This document shows positions 51,094 through 60,168 of a DNA stretch of 63,778 bases, in pieces. Within the stretch, counting starts at the first letter, position 1, and every line of letters begins with the position of its first letter. Source of the DNA: Phascolarctobacterium sp. (GTDB taxonomy: Bacteria > Bacillota > Negativicutes > Acidaminococcales > Acidaminococcaceae); NCBI GenBank assembly GCA_017467905.1, contig JAFUKD010000009.1, positions 1 to 63,778 of the forward strand. The letters run 5' to 3'. The translations under genes were made by a program, and so were the position numbers. The notes below the pieces were generated by a model. That model ran no database searches, was not told the origin of the DNA, and saw only the letters and a list, made by a program, of their open reading frames with translations.

Positions 51094-52134
51094 TTATTTT
51101 TTAACTTGCATCAATTCAGTGAAGTCTTTAACGATCTTTTCTTTGCTGTCGATGATATCGTGGTAGTTAACTTTGATACCTTTTTCGAGAGCTTCTTTCG
51201 GAGAAGGCAGACCAAATTTCGGGTCGATTTTTACGTCTTCACGAACGGGGATGGTACCTTGGTTAGCAACCATTTGTTGAGCTTCAGCGCCGAGCAGGTA
51301 GTCAACAAATTTTTGAGCTGCGTCAAGTTGTTGGGTGTCTTTGAAAATAGCTACCGGGGAGGGAACCATGAGCAGTTCGGGCGGATAGCAAACTTTCAAG
51401 TGAGCGCCTTTAGCGATTTTAGCGTTGGTGATGTAGTCAACGCCGAGGCAAGCAGCCAATTCGCCGGAAGCAGTGTCGTCGATAACTTGACCGGAACCTT
51501 TACCAACGCGAGCGCCGTTAGATTTCAGGTCAACGAAGTATTCAGGACCAAATTGTTTGGTCAACAAAGCGATGGACATGTAAGCGGTACCGGAGAGAGC
51601 CGGGTTAGCTACAGCAAAGCCGTTTTTGAATTCCGGTTTCATGAGGTCAGACCATTGGGTCGGAGCTTCTTTAATTTTATCGGTGTTGATGATGATGCCC
51701 AAAGTGCCGAGACGAGCTGCAGCGAAGGATCCATCATAGTCATCAAACGGATTGAGAACTTCTTTCATAACAGGGCTCTTGTAGGTAGCCAAGATGCCTT
51801 CTTTTTTCATTTTGTAGAAGTCAGGTACTTCAGAGGTCCAGATAACGTCTGCCAAAATTTTGCCGCTTTGACGTTCAGCAGCGATTTTAGCCATCAGTTT
51901 GCCAGCGCCTGCGGATTGATAGTCAACTTCAATGCCAGGGTTAGCTTTTTTGAAGCCATCAACGATACCTTTGATGAGAACTTCTTTCATAGAGGTGTAA
52001 ACAACGATTTTTTTGCCGTCTTTCGGTGCATCAGCTTTCTTTTCAGCTTTTTTCTCGCCGCCGCCGCAACCAGCCAACAGCATGGTAGCTGCTACCATGA
52101 GCATCATTACCACTAAACTAAGTTTTTTAGCCAT
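51094..52134 (-). CDS. Extracellular solute-binding lipoprotein of the Fbp/Sfu-type importer
   Basis: The ~346-residue protein has a lipoprotein signal (KKLSLVVMMLMVAATMLLAGC; lipobox LAGC), a Lys/Glu-rich linker and then a type II periplasmic-binding fold. The start is IVVYTSMKEVLIKGIVDGF, with GKLMAKIAAE, DVIWTSEVPDFYKM and GVDYITNAKIAKG, as in FbpA/SfuA-like and 2-aminoethylphosphonate-binding families. The paired iron-binding tyrosines are not obvious, so the ligand is open. The start at 52134 follows AAGGAGGTT; the upstream Met at 52197 has no ribosome binding site. Confidence 0.85.
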   Translation of the reverse strand: MAKKLSLVVMMLMVAATMLLAGCGGGEKKAEKKADAPKDGKKIVVYTSMKEVLIKGIVDGFKKANPGIEVDYQSAGAGKLMAKIAAERQSGKILADVIWTSEVPDFYKMKKEGILATYKSPVMKEVLNPFDDYDGSFAAARLGTLGIIINTDKIKEAPTQWSDLMKPEFKNGFAVANPALSGTAYMSIALLTKQFGPEYFVDLKSNGARVGKGSGQVIDDTASGELAACLGVDYITNAKIAKGAHLKVCYPPELLMVPSPVAIFKDTQQLDAAQKFVDYLLGAEAQQMVANQGTIPVREDVKIDPKFGLPSPKEALEKGIKVNYHDIIDSKEKIVKDFTELMQVKK

Positions 52135-52475
52135 TACTAAAAACCTCCTTAAAAATTTTCCGGTTACAGCACCGGTAATTATTATATATCGCATCACCTA
52201 AGATGCTAAATTTGTACCAAAAGCCACATCAAAAAGAATGCCTTCGTACAAAAAAGTAACCAGTTTTCAAATGCGACACATATTTACAATAATATTACCA
52301 CACATTTCCAGAAATGAAAAGGCAAGTGAAAATTTTTGTAAAATTTCATTTAAATGATTAGCGGATTTTTTACTTACAATATTTAATGTAGGAAATATTA
52401 AATGACAGGCTTACGTTAATGAAGAAATCCCCACCACTTATGCGATGGGGATTTAGGTTGCAAACTATTTATTTC
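52135..52475. other. 341-bp intergenic region
   Basis: The region contains the upstream sequence of the importer operon, with a possible -10 (TATAAT on the minus strand, 52186-52181) and two small dyads near it. The rubrerythrin terminator hairpin is at 52425-52454 (AAATCCCCA/TGGGGATTT). Nothing else is seen. Confidence 0.5.
52425..52454 (-). terminator. Hairpin after the rubrerythrin gene
   Basis: AAATCCCCA pairs with TGGGGATTT across a 12-base loop. On the minus strand TTTCTTC follows. Confidence 0.6.
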
Positions 52476-53018
52476 TTATTTGAAGTAGCGTTTCAGCAAG
52501 CCTTCGAAAGCTTTGCCATGACGTGCTTCGTCTTTTGCCATTTCATAAACGGTATCAGCGATTGCGTTCAAGCCAAGTGCTCTTGCACGATCAGCAACGT
52601 CAACTTTACCAGCGGTTGCGCCGTTTTCAGCTTCTACACGCATTTCAAGGTTTTTCTTGGTAGAAGGGGTAACAACTTCGCCCAACAGTTCTGCAAATTT
52701 AGCAGCGTGTTCAGCTTCTTCATAAGCTGCTTTTTCCCAGTAGAGACCGATTTCAGGATAGCCTTCACGGAAAGCTACGCGGCTCATTGCCAAATACATA
52801 CCAACTTCGGAGCATTCGCCGTTGAAGTTAGCACGCAAATCCATTTTAATATCTTCCGGAGCGTCAGCTGCGATACCAACGATGTGTTCAGCTGCCCATT
52901 CCATTTCTTCTTTCATTTCAGTGAATTTGGAAGCGGGAACCTTGCATTGGGGGCAGAAAGCCGGAGCTGCTTCACCTTCATAAACATAACCGCAAACTTG
53001 GCATACAAATTTTTTCAT
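52476..53018 (-). CDS. Reverse rubrerythrin (rubredoxin domain first)
   Basis: The 180-residue protein has an N-terminal rubredoxin-like domain (residues 4-30, [10 protein letters not shown] and FCPQCK). A ferritin-like diiron domain follows, with [21 protein letters not shown] and the final [10 protein letters not shown] carrying Glu and His ligands. The order is opposite to classical rubrerythrin, as in clostridial reverse rubrerythrins that act as NADH-linked peroxidase/oxidase terminal components. It protects anaerobes from H2O2 and O2. The start at 53018 follows GGAGG. Its promoter at 53105-53133 overlaps an AT-rich palindrome. Confidence 0.9.
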   Translation of the reverse strand: MKKFVCQVCGYVYEGEAAPAFCPQCKVPASKFTEMKEEMEWAAEHIVGIAADAPEDIKMDLRANFNGECSEVGMYLAMSRVAFREGYPEIGLYWEKAAYEEAEHAAKFAELLGEVVTPSTKKNLEMRVEAENGATAGKVDVADRARALGLNAIADTVYEMAKDEARHGKAFEGLLKRYFK

Positions 53019-53104
53019 AATAATTTCCTCCGTAATTATAATTTTGATATTAGCTTTTCTTTTTACATTAACCTCAAATTTGTGAGGTTTCCTTGACTGA
53101 TTAC

Positions 53105-53133
53105 ATAATAGCATAGGCTAAAAAACTTGTCAA
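53105..53133 (-). promoter_or_regulatory. Promoter of reverse rubrerythrin
   Basis: On the minus strand, TTGACA (53133-53128), a 17-bp spacer and TATTAT (53110-53105). A short hairpin CCTCA/TGAGG lies in the leader (53071-53087). Confidence 0.75.
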
Positions 53134-53147
53134 TAATAATTATTATT
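53132..53147. promoter_or_regulatory. AT-rich palindrome overlapping the rubrerythrin -35 (PerR/Fur-like operator candidate)
   Basis: AATAATAATTATTATT is a perfect 16-bp palindrome that covers the -35 edge. PerR and Fur boxes are AT-rich dyads of this kind in Firmicutes, and rubrerythrins are common PerR targets. The match is to type, not to an exact consensus. Confidence 0.45.
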
Positions 53148-53304
53148 AATTACATAAAATTTTTAGGAGCCTTTCGTTTTGGAAAGAAGCCTTATAATAT
53201 GGAAGAAAGTATTTTGAATTTCAAGGGAGCAGGGCAAAACGGAAGTGAGTGTTTTGCTTTGAGAGCTAGCATTAGATTTCTGGAAGGTGCTTGTGAAAAA
53301 AATG

Positions 53305-53334
53305 TTCACAACTTTGAATGTTTCGTGATATAAT
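53305..53334 (+). promoter_or_regulatory. Promoter of the first gatCAB operon
   Basis: TTCACA (53305-53310), an 18-bp spacer and TATAAT (53329-53334), 51 bp before gatC. No T-box motif is seen in the leader. Confidence 0.6.
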
Positions 53335-53385
53335 AAATCGGATTATCGTCTACACTTGAATTTATATATTTAGGAAGGTGAAAAA

Positions 53386-53673
53386 ATGAAAGTAACAGCT
53401 GATATTGCTAAACGCATTGCTGATCTTACTAAGGTAATTATTCCTGAAGCTGAAATGGACGCTTACTTGGAACATTACAACAAAGTTTTTGACTACGCTG
53501 ATGAGCTGCAAAAACTCGATACCGAAAACGTAGAACCTACTGTTTACATTCTCCCCATCTACAACGCTTTCCGCGAAGACGTTGCTTTGGAAGGTGTATC
53601 CCAAGAAGTTGCATTGAAAGATGCTCCTGCTGTACACAATGGCGGCTTCAAAGTTCCGCGCGTTATGGAGTAA
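53386..53673 (+). CDS. gatC: GatC paralogue of the divergent first gatCAB operon
   Basis: This 95-residue protein has the GatC fold pattern (helices at the N-terminus, then LQKLDTENVEPTVYILPIYN, REDVA and a C-terminal GGFKVPRVME). It normally clamps GatA and GatB together in the amidotransferase that converts Glu-tRNA(Gln) or Asp-tRNA(Asn) to the amides. It is about half identical by eye to the second gatC at 56887. The role of this copy depends on the altered GatA next to it. Confidence 0.85.
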   Translation: MKVTADIAKRIADLTKVIIPEAEMDAYLEHYNKVFDYADELQKLDTENVEPTVYILPIYNAFREDVALEGVSQEVALKDAPAVHNGGFKVPRVME

Positions 53674-53691
53674 TATAAAGGAGGAACTACT

Positions 53692-55152
53692 GTGGATTTG
53701 TTTAAATATACCGCACATGAGCTGCATGAAAAACTCGTAAATAAAGAAATCACTGCTGTTGAACTTGTTAACAGCGTTTATGCTCGCATTGACGAAGTTG
53801 AAGAACAAGCTAATGCTTATATCTCTATGAGCAAAGAAGAAGCTTTGGCTCAAGCTGAAAAGGTTGATGCTAAAATTGCTGCTGGCGAAGCTATCGCTCC
53901 TTTGGCTGGCATTCCCGTTGTTTTCAAAGACAACATCAACATTGCTGGTCAAGTAACCTCTTGCGCATCCAAAATGCTTGATGGCGTAAGCGCTATCTTC
54001 GATGCTCACGCTACTGAAAACCTGCGTAAAGAAGACGCTGTATTCCTTGGCAAGGCTAACATGGCAGAATTCTCCATTGGCAACACCACTGACAACTCCT
54101 TCTTTGGCGCTGCTCACAACCCTTGGAATTTGGACTGCGTTACCGGCGGCTGTGCTACTGCTGCTGCTGTTGCTGCTGGCGAAGCTATTTGGGCTTTGGC
54201 ATCCGATACCAGCGGTGATCTTCGTCAACCTGCTGCTTATGCTGGTTGCGTTGGCATTAAACCGACTTATGGTCGTGTTTCCCGTTTAGGTTTAGCAGCG
54301 TATGCTTCTTCCATGGACCAAATCGGTGCTGTAACCAAAGACGTTACTGACGCTGCTACCGTACTCAATGCTATCTGCGGTAAAGATGATAGAGATTCCA
54401 CTTCCTGGGCAGTAGAAACTCCTGACTTCACCCAAGCTTTGGTTGCAGACGTTAAGGGCTTGCGCATTGGTGTTCCCAAAGAATATTTTGGTGAAAATGT
54501 TGACGCAAAAATTAAAGCTGAAGTTGAAAAGGCTATTGAACAATACAAAGAGTTGGGCGCTGAAATCGTTGAGGTTTCCCTGCCCCATACCCAATATGCA
54601 GTAAGAACTTTCTATGTAATCGCTAATGGCGAAGCTGGTGCAAACTTTGCTCGCTATGACGGTGTACGCTATGGTTATCGCAATATGGAAGCTCAAAGCG
54701 CTTCTGATATGACTGCTCGCAGCAGAAACGAAGGCTTTGGCGAAGAAGTTAAACTGCGCTTGCTGTTTGGTACCCATGTATTGAGCAAAGGCTACTATGA
54801 AAACTACTATGTAAGAGCTATGAAGGTTCGCACCTTGATTCGCAACGACTTTGAAGAAGCTTTCAAACAATGCGACGTACTCTTGACTCCGACCACTCCC
54901 GTTCTGGCAGAAGCTTACAATACTGAAATGGATGCTTTCGCTAAATATGAATTGGACTTCACCACCGTTACTGCTAACTTGGCTGGCTTGCCTGCCATCA
55001 CTGTTCCCTGTGGTATGGTTGATGGTATGCCCGTTGGTATGCAATTGATTGGTAAAGTGCTTGATGAAGCAACTATTTTGAAAGCAGCTTATACCTTTGA
55101 ACAAGCTACTGACTTCCATAAAGCAATGGCACCGTTAGGAGGTAACAAATAA
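53692..55152 (+). CDS. GatA paralogue lacking the catalytic serines (pseudo-amidase)
   Basis: This is a 486-residue amidase-fold protein. Catalytic Lys79 remains (VVFKDN). The segment that should read [10 protein letters not shown] reads GGCATAAA at 152-159, two residues shorter and without the cis-serine. The nucleophile motif [10 protein letters not shown] reads SDTSGDLRQP, so the serine equivalent to Ser178 is Asp176. The rest follows the downstream GatA closely ([28 protein letters not shown]). Glutamine or asparagine hydrolysis by the usual mechanism should not occur. The gene is intact, starts at GTG behind AAGGAGG, and favours GCT, GAA, AAA and CAA codons. It overlaps gatB by 1 bp. Confidence 0.88.
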   Translation: MDLFKYTAHELHEKLVNKEITAVELVNSVYARIDEVEEQANAYISMSKEEALAQAEKVDAKIAAGEAIAPLAGIPVVFKDNINIAGQVTSCASKMLDGVSAIFDAHATENLRKEDAVFLGKANMAEFSIGNTTDNSFFGAAHNPWNLDCVTGGCATAAAVAAGEAIWALASDTSGDLRQPAAYAGCVGIKPTYGRVSRLGLAAYASSMDQIGAVTKDVTDAATVLNAICGKDDRDSTSWAVETPDFTQALVADVKGLRIGVPKEYFGENVDAKIKAEVEKAIEQYKELGAEIVEVSLPHTQYAVRTFYVIANGEAGANFARYDGVRYGYRNMEAQSASDMTARSRNEGFGEEVKLRLLFGTHVLSKGYYENYYVRAMKVRTLIRNDFEEAFKQCDVLLTPTTPVLAEAYNTEMDAFAKYELDFTTVTANLAGLPAITVPCGMVDGMPVGMQLIGKVLDEATILKAAYTFEQATDFHKAMAPLGGNK

Positions 55153-56594
55153 TGACTAAATACACTACCGTTATCGGCTTGGAAGTTCACGCTGAGCTGA
55201 AAACCGAATCTAAAGCATTCTGCACCTGCTCTGCAGAATTCACCAATGTACCTAACACCCACGTTTGCCCCGGCTGCCTTGGCTTGCCCGGCACTTTGCC
55301 TGTACTGAACAAACAAGTTGTTGAATTTGCAATTCGCGCTGGCTTGGCAGTAAACTGCGAAATTCAAAAATACAATAAATTCGACCGTAAAAGCTATTTC
55401 TATCCTGATTTGTGCACCAACTACCAAATCTCCCAATTGGATAAACCCATCTGCTTGGCTGGTCACATCGACATCAATGTTGACGGCGAAGAAAAACGTA
55501 TTGGTGTAACCCGTATTCATATGGAACAAGACGCTGGTAAACTGGTTCACAGTGGTGCAACCATCAGTACTTCTGACTTCTCCGCAGTTGACTACAACCG
55601 CGCTGGCGTAGCTCTGATTGAAATTGTTTCTGAACCTGATATGCGTAGTGCTGAAGAAGCTCGCGCTTATATGGAAAATCTGAAAGCAATTCTTGAATAC
55701 ACTGACGTTTGCGACTGCAAAATGCAAGAAGGCAGTCTCCGTTGCGATGCTAACGTATCCATTATGCCTGAAGGTGCAACTGAATTCGGCACTCGTGTTG
55801 AAATCAAAAACCTTAACTCCTTCCGTGCTTTGGTTCGCGCTATCGAATACGAAGTTGAACGTCAAAAAGAAGTTCTTGCAGAAGGTGGCCGCCTGATTCA
55901 AGAAACTCGTACCTGGGACGATGCTAATGGTGTAACCCTGTCCATGCGTAACAAAGAAACCGCAGAAGACTATCGTTACTTCCCGGATGCTGACCTTGTT
56001 CCCGTAATCATTGACGATGCTTGGATTGAACGCGTGCGTGCTGAACTGCCCGAACTTCCGGCTCAACGTCAAGCTCGTTTGATGGAACAACACGGCTTGC
56101 CCAAATACGACGCTTCTATCATCGTATCCACCAAAGCTATGGCTGAATACTTTGACGAAGCAGTTAAAACTGCAAAAGATGCTAAAGGCGTTTCCAACTG
56201 GTTGTTAGGTGACGTATCCGCTTACCTTAACAACGAAGGCATCACTATTTCTGAATTCAAAGTAACCCCTGCTCACTTGGCAGAGCTGGTTAACTTGACT
56301 AAAGACGGCGTGCTCTCCAGTAAGCTGGCTAAAAAAGTATTTACCGAAATGCTTAAAGAAGACAAAGCTCCGGGCGCTCTTGTAAAAGAATTGGGCTTGG
56401 AACAAGTAAGTGACGAAGGTGCGATTATGAAATTGGTTGAAGAAACCATTGCAGAAAATCCCCAATCCGTTGCAGACTTCAAAGCTGGTAAAGATCGTGC
56501 TATCGGCTTCCTTGTTGGTCAAATCATGAAAAAATCCAAAGGCAAGGCAAACCCCGGCATGGTTCAAAAAATGCTCAAAGAAAAAATGCAATAA
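55152..56594 (+). CDS. gatB: GatB paralogue of the divergent first gatCAB operon
   Basis: The 480-residue protein has the GatB catalytic domain (GLEVHAEL at 9-16, zinc cysteines CTCS and [19 protein letters not shown]) and a C-terminal helical tRNA-binding tail domain (from about 290). It aligns over its whole length with the second GatB. Positions that are usually conserved have changed: EEDAGK is EQDAGK (Glu125 kept, Gln126), RAGVPLIE is RAGVALIE, and DLSKNYQ is DLCTNYQ. Kinase and transamidase function may be retained or altered. The GatA partner lacks its glutaminase serines, so any ammonia would need another source. Confidence 0.85.
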   Translation: MTKYTTVIGLEVHAELKTESKAFCTCSAEFTNVPNTHVCPGCLGLPGTLPVLNKQVVEFAIRAGLAVNCEIQKYNKFDRKSYFYPDLCTNYQISQLDKPICLAGHIDINVDGEEKRIGVTRIHMEQDAGKLVHSGATISTSDFSAVDYNRAGVALIEIVSEPDMRSAEEARAYMENLKAILEYTDVCDCKMQEGSLRCDANVSIMPEGATEFGTRVEIKNLNSFRALVRAIEYEVERQKEVLAEGGRLIQETRTWDDANGVTLSMRNKETAEDYRYFPDADLVPVIIDDAWIERVRAELPELPAQRQARLMEQHGLPKYDASIIVSTKAMAEYFDEAVKTAKDAKGVSNWLLGDVSAYLNNEGITISEFKVTPAHLAELVNLTKDGVLSSKLAKKVFTEMLKEDKAPGALVKELGLEQVSDEGAIMKLVEETIAENPQSVADFKAGKDRAIGFLVGQIMKKSKGKANPGMVQKMLKEKMQ

Positions 56595-56602
56595 TGTAAA
56601 AC

Positions 56603-56637
56603 AAAAGATGCGTCGCGTAAGCGGCGCATCTTTTATT
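56603..56637 (+). terminator. Terminator of the first gatCAB operon
   Basis: GATGCGTCGC and GCGGCGCATC form the stem around GTAA, followed by TTTTATTTT. Its core recurs after the second gatB (60103-60130), so the terminator appears to have been duplicated with the genes. Confidence 0.85.
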
Positions 56638-56737
56638 TTAAGAGTATCATACATACCTCTACGAACATTAATCGTAGGATGAAGTAACTATTCAAATTTC
56701 AGCCAATCTTAAATATTATGAAAAATTTGTGTCTATA

Positions 56738-56767
56738 TTGACATATAAAGATACAGAGGAATATAAT
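56738..56767 (+). promoter_or_regulatory. Promoter of the second gatCAB operon
   Basis: TTGACA (56738-56743), an 18-bp spacer and TATAAT (56762-56767). The leader holds a hairpin (CCGAACAAT 56795-56803 with ATTGTTCGG 56821-56829). No T-box core was found. Confidence 0.7.
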
Positions 56768-56886
56768 AACTACGAAAAAACAGCATGCAATCTACCGAAC
56801 AATATCATGTAAAAGAATTTATTGTTCGGAACGATATTTGATTGGATTATAATTATAGGTTTATAGAGCCATTAGGAGGGTGAAAA

Positions 56887-57174
56887 ATGAAAGTTACTGC
56901 CCAAGACGTTAAGTATATTGCTCAGCTTTCTCGTTTAATTGTTCCGGAAGCTGATTTGGAGAAGTCTACGGAAGAGTTTAATCAGATTTTGAATTATGCA
57001 GATATCTTGCAAAAGATTGATACTACTGGTATTGAGCCCACTCCCTATGTGCTGCCTATTAGCAATGCGCTTCGTAAAGATGTCGCTAAAGAGGGCGTAA
57101 CTCACGAAGAAGCACTGCTGAATGCCCCAGAAGTATATAACGACGGTTTCAAAGTACCGCGTGTTATTGAGTAA
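56887..57174 (+). CDS. gatC: Aspartyl/glutamyl-tRNA amidotransferase subunit C
   Basis: This 95-residue GatC begins [20 protein letters not shown] and has [25 protein letters not shown] and the terminal GFKVPRVIE. It is the structural subunit joining GatA and GatB. It is the first gene of the canonical operon, preceded by AGGAGGG, and ends 13 bp before the gatA start. Confidence 0.93.
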   Translation: MKVTAQDVKYIAQLSRLIVPEADLEKSTEEFNQILNYADILQKIDTTGIEPTPYVLPISNALRKDVAKEGVTHEEALLNAPEVYNDGFKVPRVIE

Positions 57175-57187
57175 GGGGGGATTGTCT

Positions 57188-58660
57188 GTGAAGTTATATG
57201 AACTTACGGCTCACGAATTGCATGATAAATTGATGGGCAGAGAAATTAGTTCTGTGGAACTTACCAATGCCTTGTATGAACGTATTGATGAAGTAGAAGA
57301 CAAAGTTAATGCTTATGTTACCTTGGATAAAGAAAATGCCTTGGCGCAAGCCGCTAAGGTTGATGCTAAAATAGCTAAAGGCGAAAGCATTTCTGTTTTG
57401 GCAGGCATCCCCGGCGGTATTAAGGACAATATTTCTACTAAAGGCTTGCGTACTACCTGCTCTTCCAAAATGTTGGGCAACTTTATTCCCATTTATGATG
57501 CTCACGTTATCGAGAGGCTACGTGCTGACGAAACCATCTTCCTAGGCAAAACCAATATGGATGAATTTGCTATGGGTTCCACTACGGAAAGCTCATACTT
57601 TGGTGTCACACGCAATCCTTGGAATTTAGAGCGTGTTCCCGGTGGTTCTTCCGGTGGTAGTGCCGCTGCAATTGCCGCTGGCGAAGCTATTTGGACTTTA
57701 GGCTCTGATACTGGTGGTTCCATTCGTCAGCCAGCTTCCTTTAATGGTTGTGTCGGTATTAAACCTACTTATGGACGTGTTTCCCGTTATGGATGTGTGG
57801 CTTTTGCTTCTTCCTTAGATCAAATTGGTCCTATTACTAAGGATGTTACCGATGCGGCCATTGTGCTTAATTCTATTTGCGGTAAGGATGAACAGGACTC
57901 TACCTCTTTAAATGTAGAAGTACCTGACTTTACCAAAGCTTTGGTGCAGAATGTAAAGGGTTTGCGCATTGGCTTGCCCAAAGAATATTTTGGTGAAGGC
58001 ATTGACCCAAGGGTTAAGTCAGAAGTTGAAAAGGCAGTTAAGAAATACGAAGAGCTGGGCGCAGCAATCGTAGAAGTTTCTTTGCCCCACACTGAATACG
58101 CAGTAATTACCTACTACATCATTGCTCCTGCAGAAGCAAGTGCCAACCTTGCCCGTTATGACGGTGTGCGTTATGGTTATCGCAATCTGGAAGCGAAATC
58201 TGCGGCGGAAATGGTTACCTTGAGCCGTACTGAAGGCTTCGGAGCGGAAGTGCGCCGTCGCATCATGCTTGGTACTTACGTTTTAAGCAGTGGTTATTAT
58301 GATGCTTACTACAATAAAGCAATGAAGGTGCGCACCCTCATCCGTCGTGACTTTGAAGAAGCTTTCCAAAAGTGCGACCTGCTGTTGACCCCTACTTCTC
58401 CCGTAGTTGCTTATCCTATTGATGGAAAAATGGATCCCTTGTCCATCTATATGCTTGACGTGACTACTATTCCTGTAAATATGGCGGGCTTGCCCGGTAT
58501 TTCCATTCCCTGTGGTTTTGTAGATGGTTTGCCTGTAGGTATGCAGCTTATTGGCAAGGTGTTGGATGAAGCAACTATTTTGCGTGCCGCTTATACCTTT
58601 GAACAAGCTACTGGATATCATAAAGTGTTTGCACCGCTGGGAGGTAAACATAATGACTAA
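57188..58660 (+). CDS. gatA: Aspartyl/glutamyl-tRNA amidotransferase subunit A
   Basis: The 490-residue amidase has a complete Ser-cisSer-Lys triad: Lys79 (GGIKDN), Ser154 in [10 protein letters not shown] (152-161) and Ser178 in [10 protein letters not shown]. It hydrolyses glutamine and passes ammonia to GatB. The start is GTG at 57188 after GGGGGG; a longer frame reaching back to 57122 lies inside gatC. The gatB start lies within its last codons (8-bp overlap). Compared with the copy at 53692 it is the conventional enzyme. Confidence 0.93.
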   Translation: MKLYELTAHELHDKLMGREISSVELTNALYERIDEVEDKVNAYVTLDKENALAQAAKVDAKIAKGESISVLAGIPGGIKDNISTKGLRTTCSSKMLGNFIPIYDAHVIERLRADETIFLGKTNMDEFAMGSTTESSYFGVTRNPWNLERVPGGSSGGSAAAIAAGEAIWTLGSDTGGSIRQPASFNGCVGIKPTYGRVSRYGCVAFASSLDQIGPITKDVTDAAIVLNSICGKDEQDSTSLNVEVPDFTKALVQNVKGLRIGLPKEYFGEGIDPRVKSEVEKAVKKYEELGAAIVEVSLPHTEYAVITYYIIAPAEASANLARYDGVRYGYRNLEAKSAAEMVTLSRTEGFGAEVRRRIMLGTYVLSSGYYDAYYNKAMKVRTLIRRDFEEAFQKCDLLLTPTSPVVAYPIDGKMDPLSIYMLDVTTIPVNMAGLPGISIPCGFVDGLPVGMQLIGKVLDEATILRAAYTFEQATGYHKVFAPLGGKHND

Positions 58661-60095
58661 ATATATTACTGTTATCGGTCTTGAGGTTCACGCTGAACTG
58701 AAAACTAAATCCAAAGCATTTTGCTCCTGCTCTACGGAGTTTGGCGGTGCGCCCAACACTCACATTTGCCCCGTTTGTTTGGGCATGCCCGGAGCGTTGC
58801 CTGTTTTGAATGAGCAGGTTGTGGAGTTTGCTATTCGTGCCGGCTTGGCTTTGAACTGCGATATAAAATATTTTAATAAGTTTGATCGTAAAAATTATTT
58901 TTATCCGGACCTTAGTAAGAATTACCAAATCTCCCAATTCGATAAACCTATCTGTTTGAATGGTTATATAGACGTTGATGTAGATGGCGTTGAAAAACGT
59001 ATAGGTATTACTCGTATTCATATGGAAGAAGATGCAGGCAAGCTGGTGCATAGTGGCGGGAACATCAGCACTTCTGACTTTTCCGCAGTAGATTACAACC
59101 GTGCAGGCGTACCTCTGATTGAAATTGTTTCTGAACCGGATATGCGTAGTGCGGAAGAAGCGCGTGCTTATTTGGAAAACTTGAAGGCGATTTTGGAATA
59201 CACCGATGTTTGTGACTGCAAGATGCAAGAGGGAAGCTTGCGCTGTGACGCTAATATTTCCTTAATGCCCGAAGGCGCAACAGAGTTTGGTACTCGTGCC
59301 GAGGTTAAAAACTTGAACTCCTTTAGAGCGCTGGTGCGTGCCATTGAATACGAAGTGGAACGACAAAAGGAAATTCTTGAAAATGGTGGAAGAGTTATCC
59401 AGGAAACTCGCACTTGGGATGATGCCAACGGCAAAACTCTTTCCATGCGCAGTAAGGAAGAAGCTCATGATTATCGTTATTTTTCTGAGCCTGACCTTGT
59501 GCCCGTGGAACTTGACGACGCTTGGGTGGAACGTATACGCGCTGAATTGCCAGAGCTTCCTGCTCAGCGTCAAGCTCGTTTAATCGCAGAGCTTGGATTG
59601 CCAAAATACGATGCCTCAATCATTGTTTCTAACAAGGCTATGGCGGAATACTTTGATGAAGCGGTGAAGACTACAAAGGATGCTAAGGGTATTGCCAACT
59701 GGTTGTTGGGGGACGTATCCGCTTACCTTAACAACGAAGGTATCACTATTTCTGAGTTTAAAGTTGCCCCTGCTCACTTGGCAGAACTGGTTAACTTGAC
59801 TAAAGAGGGTGTGCTCTCTAGCAAATTGGCGAAAAAAGTATTTGCTGAAATGCTCAAAGGAGACAAGTCGCCTAAGATTTTAGTGAGGGAGTTAGGGCTG
59901 GAGCAAGTTAGTGACGAAGGAGCTATTATGAAATTGGTTGAGGAAATTCTTGCAGAAAATCCCCAATCCGTAGCAGACTTCAAGGCTGGCAAAGAGCGTG
60001 CCATCGGCTTCTTGGTTGGTCAAATCATGAAAAAATCCAAAGGCAAGGCAAACCCCACCATGGTTCAAGCAATGCTTAAAGAAAAAATGCAATGA
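58653..60095 (+). CDS. gatB: Aspartyl/glutamyl-tRNA amidotransferase subunit B
   Basis: This 480-residue GatB has GLEVHAEL, zinc cysteines (CSCS...CPVC), [19 protein letters not shown] (Glu125 and Glu126), [14 protein letters not shown] and the C-terminal YqeY-like tail. It phosphorylates the tRNA-bound Glu or Asp and amidates it with ammonia from GatA. I chose the ATG at 58653, behind GGGAGG, not the earlier ATG within gatA. Confidence 0.93.
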   Translation: MTKYITVIGLEVHAELKTKSKAFCSCSTEFGGAPNTHICPVCLGMPGALPVLNEQVVEFAIRAGLALNCDIKYFNKFDRKNYFYPDLSKNYQISQFDKPICLNGYIDVDVDGVEKRIGITRIHMEEDAGKLVHSGGNISTSDFSAVDYNRAGVPLIEIVSEPDMRSAEEARAYLENLKAILEYTDVCDCKMQEGSLRCDANISLMPEGATEFGTRAEVKNLNSFRALVRAIEYEVERQKEILENGGRVIQETRTWDDANGKTLSMRSKEEAHDYRYFSEPDLVPVELDDAWVERIRAELPELPAQRQARLIAELGLPKYDASIIVSNKAMAEYFDEAVKTTKDAKGIANWLLGDVSAYLNNEGITISEFKVAPAHLAELVNLTKEGVLSSKLAKKVFAEMLKGDKSPKILVRELGLEQVSDEGAIMKLVEEILAENPQSVADFKAGKERAIGFLVGQIMKKSKGKANPTMVQAMLKEKMQ

Positions 60096-60102
60096 GAAAA
60101 AG

Positions 60103-60132
60103 AAATGCGTCGCGTAAGTGGCGCATTTTTGT
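60103..60132 (+). terminator. Terminator of the second gatCAB operon
   Basis: AAATGCGTCGC pairs with GTGGCGCATTT around GTAA, followed by TTTTGTT. The core is shared with 56603-56637. Confidence 0.85.
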
Positions 60133-60168
60133 TATACTGATAGAAAAGAATTATGGAGGTAACTCTTT

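Noticed and set aside
51106-52116. 336-codon plus-strand ORF opposite the binding-protein gene
   Set aside because: Phe/Ser-rich shadow; the minus strand encodes a lipoprotein with a clear lipobox.
53148-53385. Possible T-box upstream of the first gatCAB
   Set aside because: No AGGGTGGNACCGCG core and no specifier-type stem found; the second leader (56640-56886) also lacks it.
53362-56093. Long minus-strand ORFs opposite the first gatCAB
   Set aside because: Phe/Ser/Asn-rich shadows created by the strong codon bias of the gat genes.
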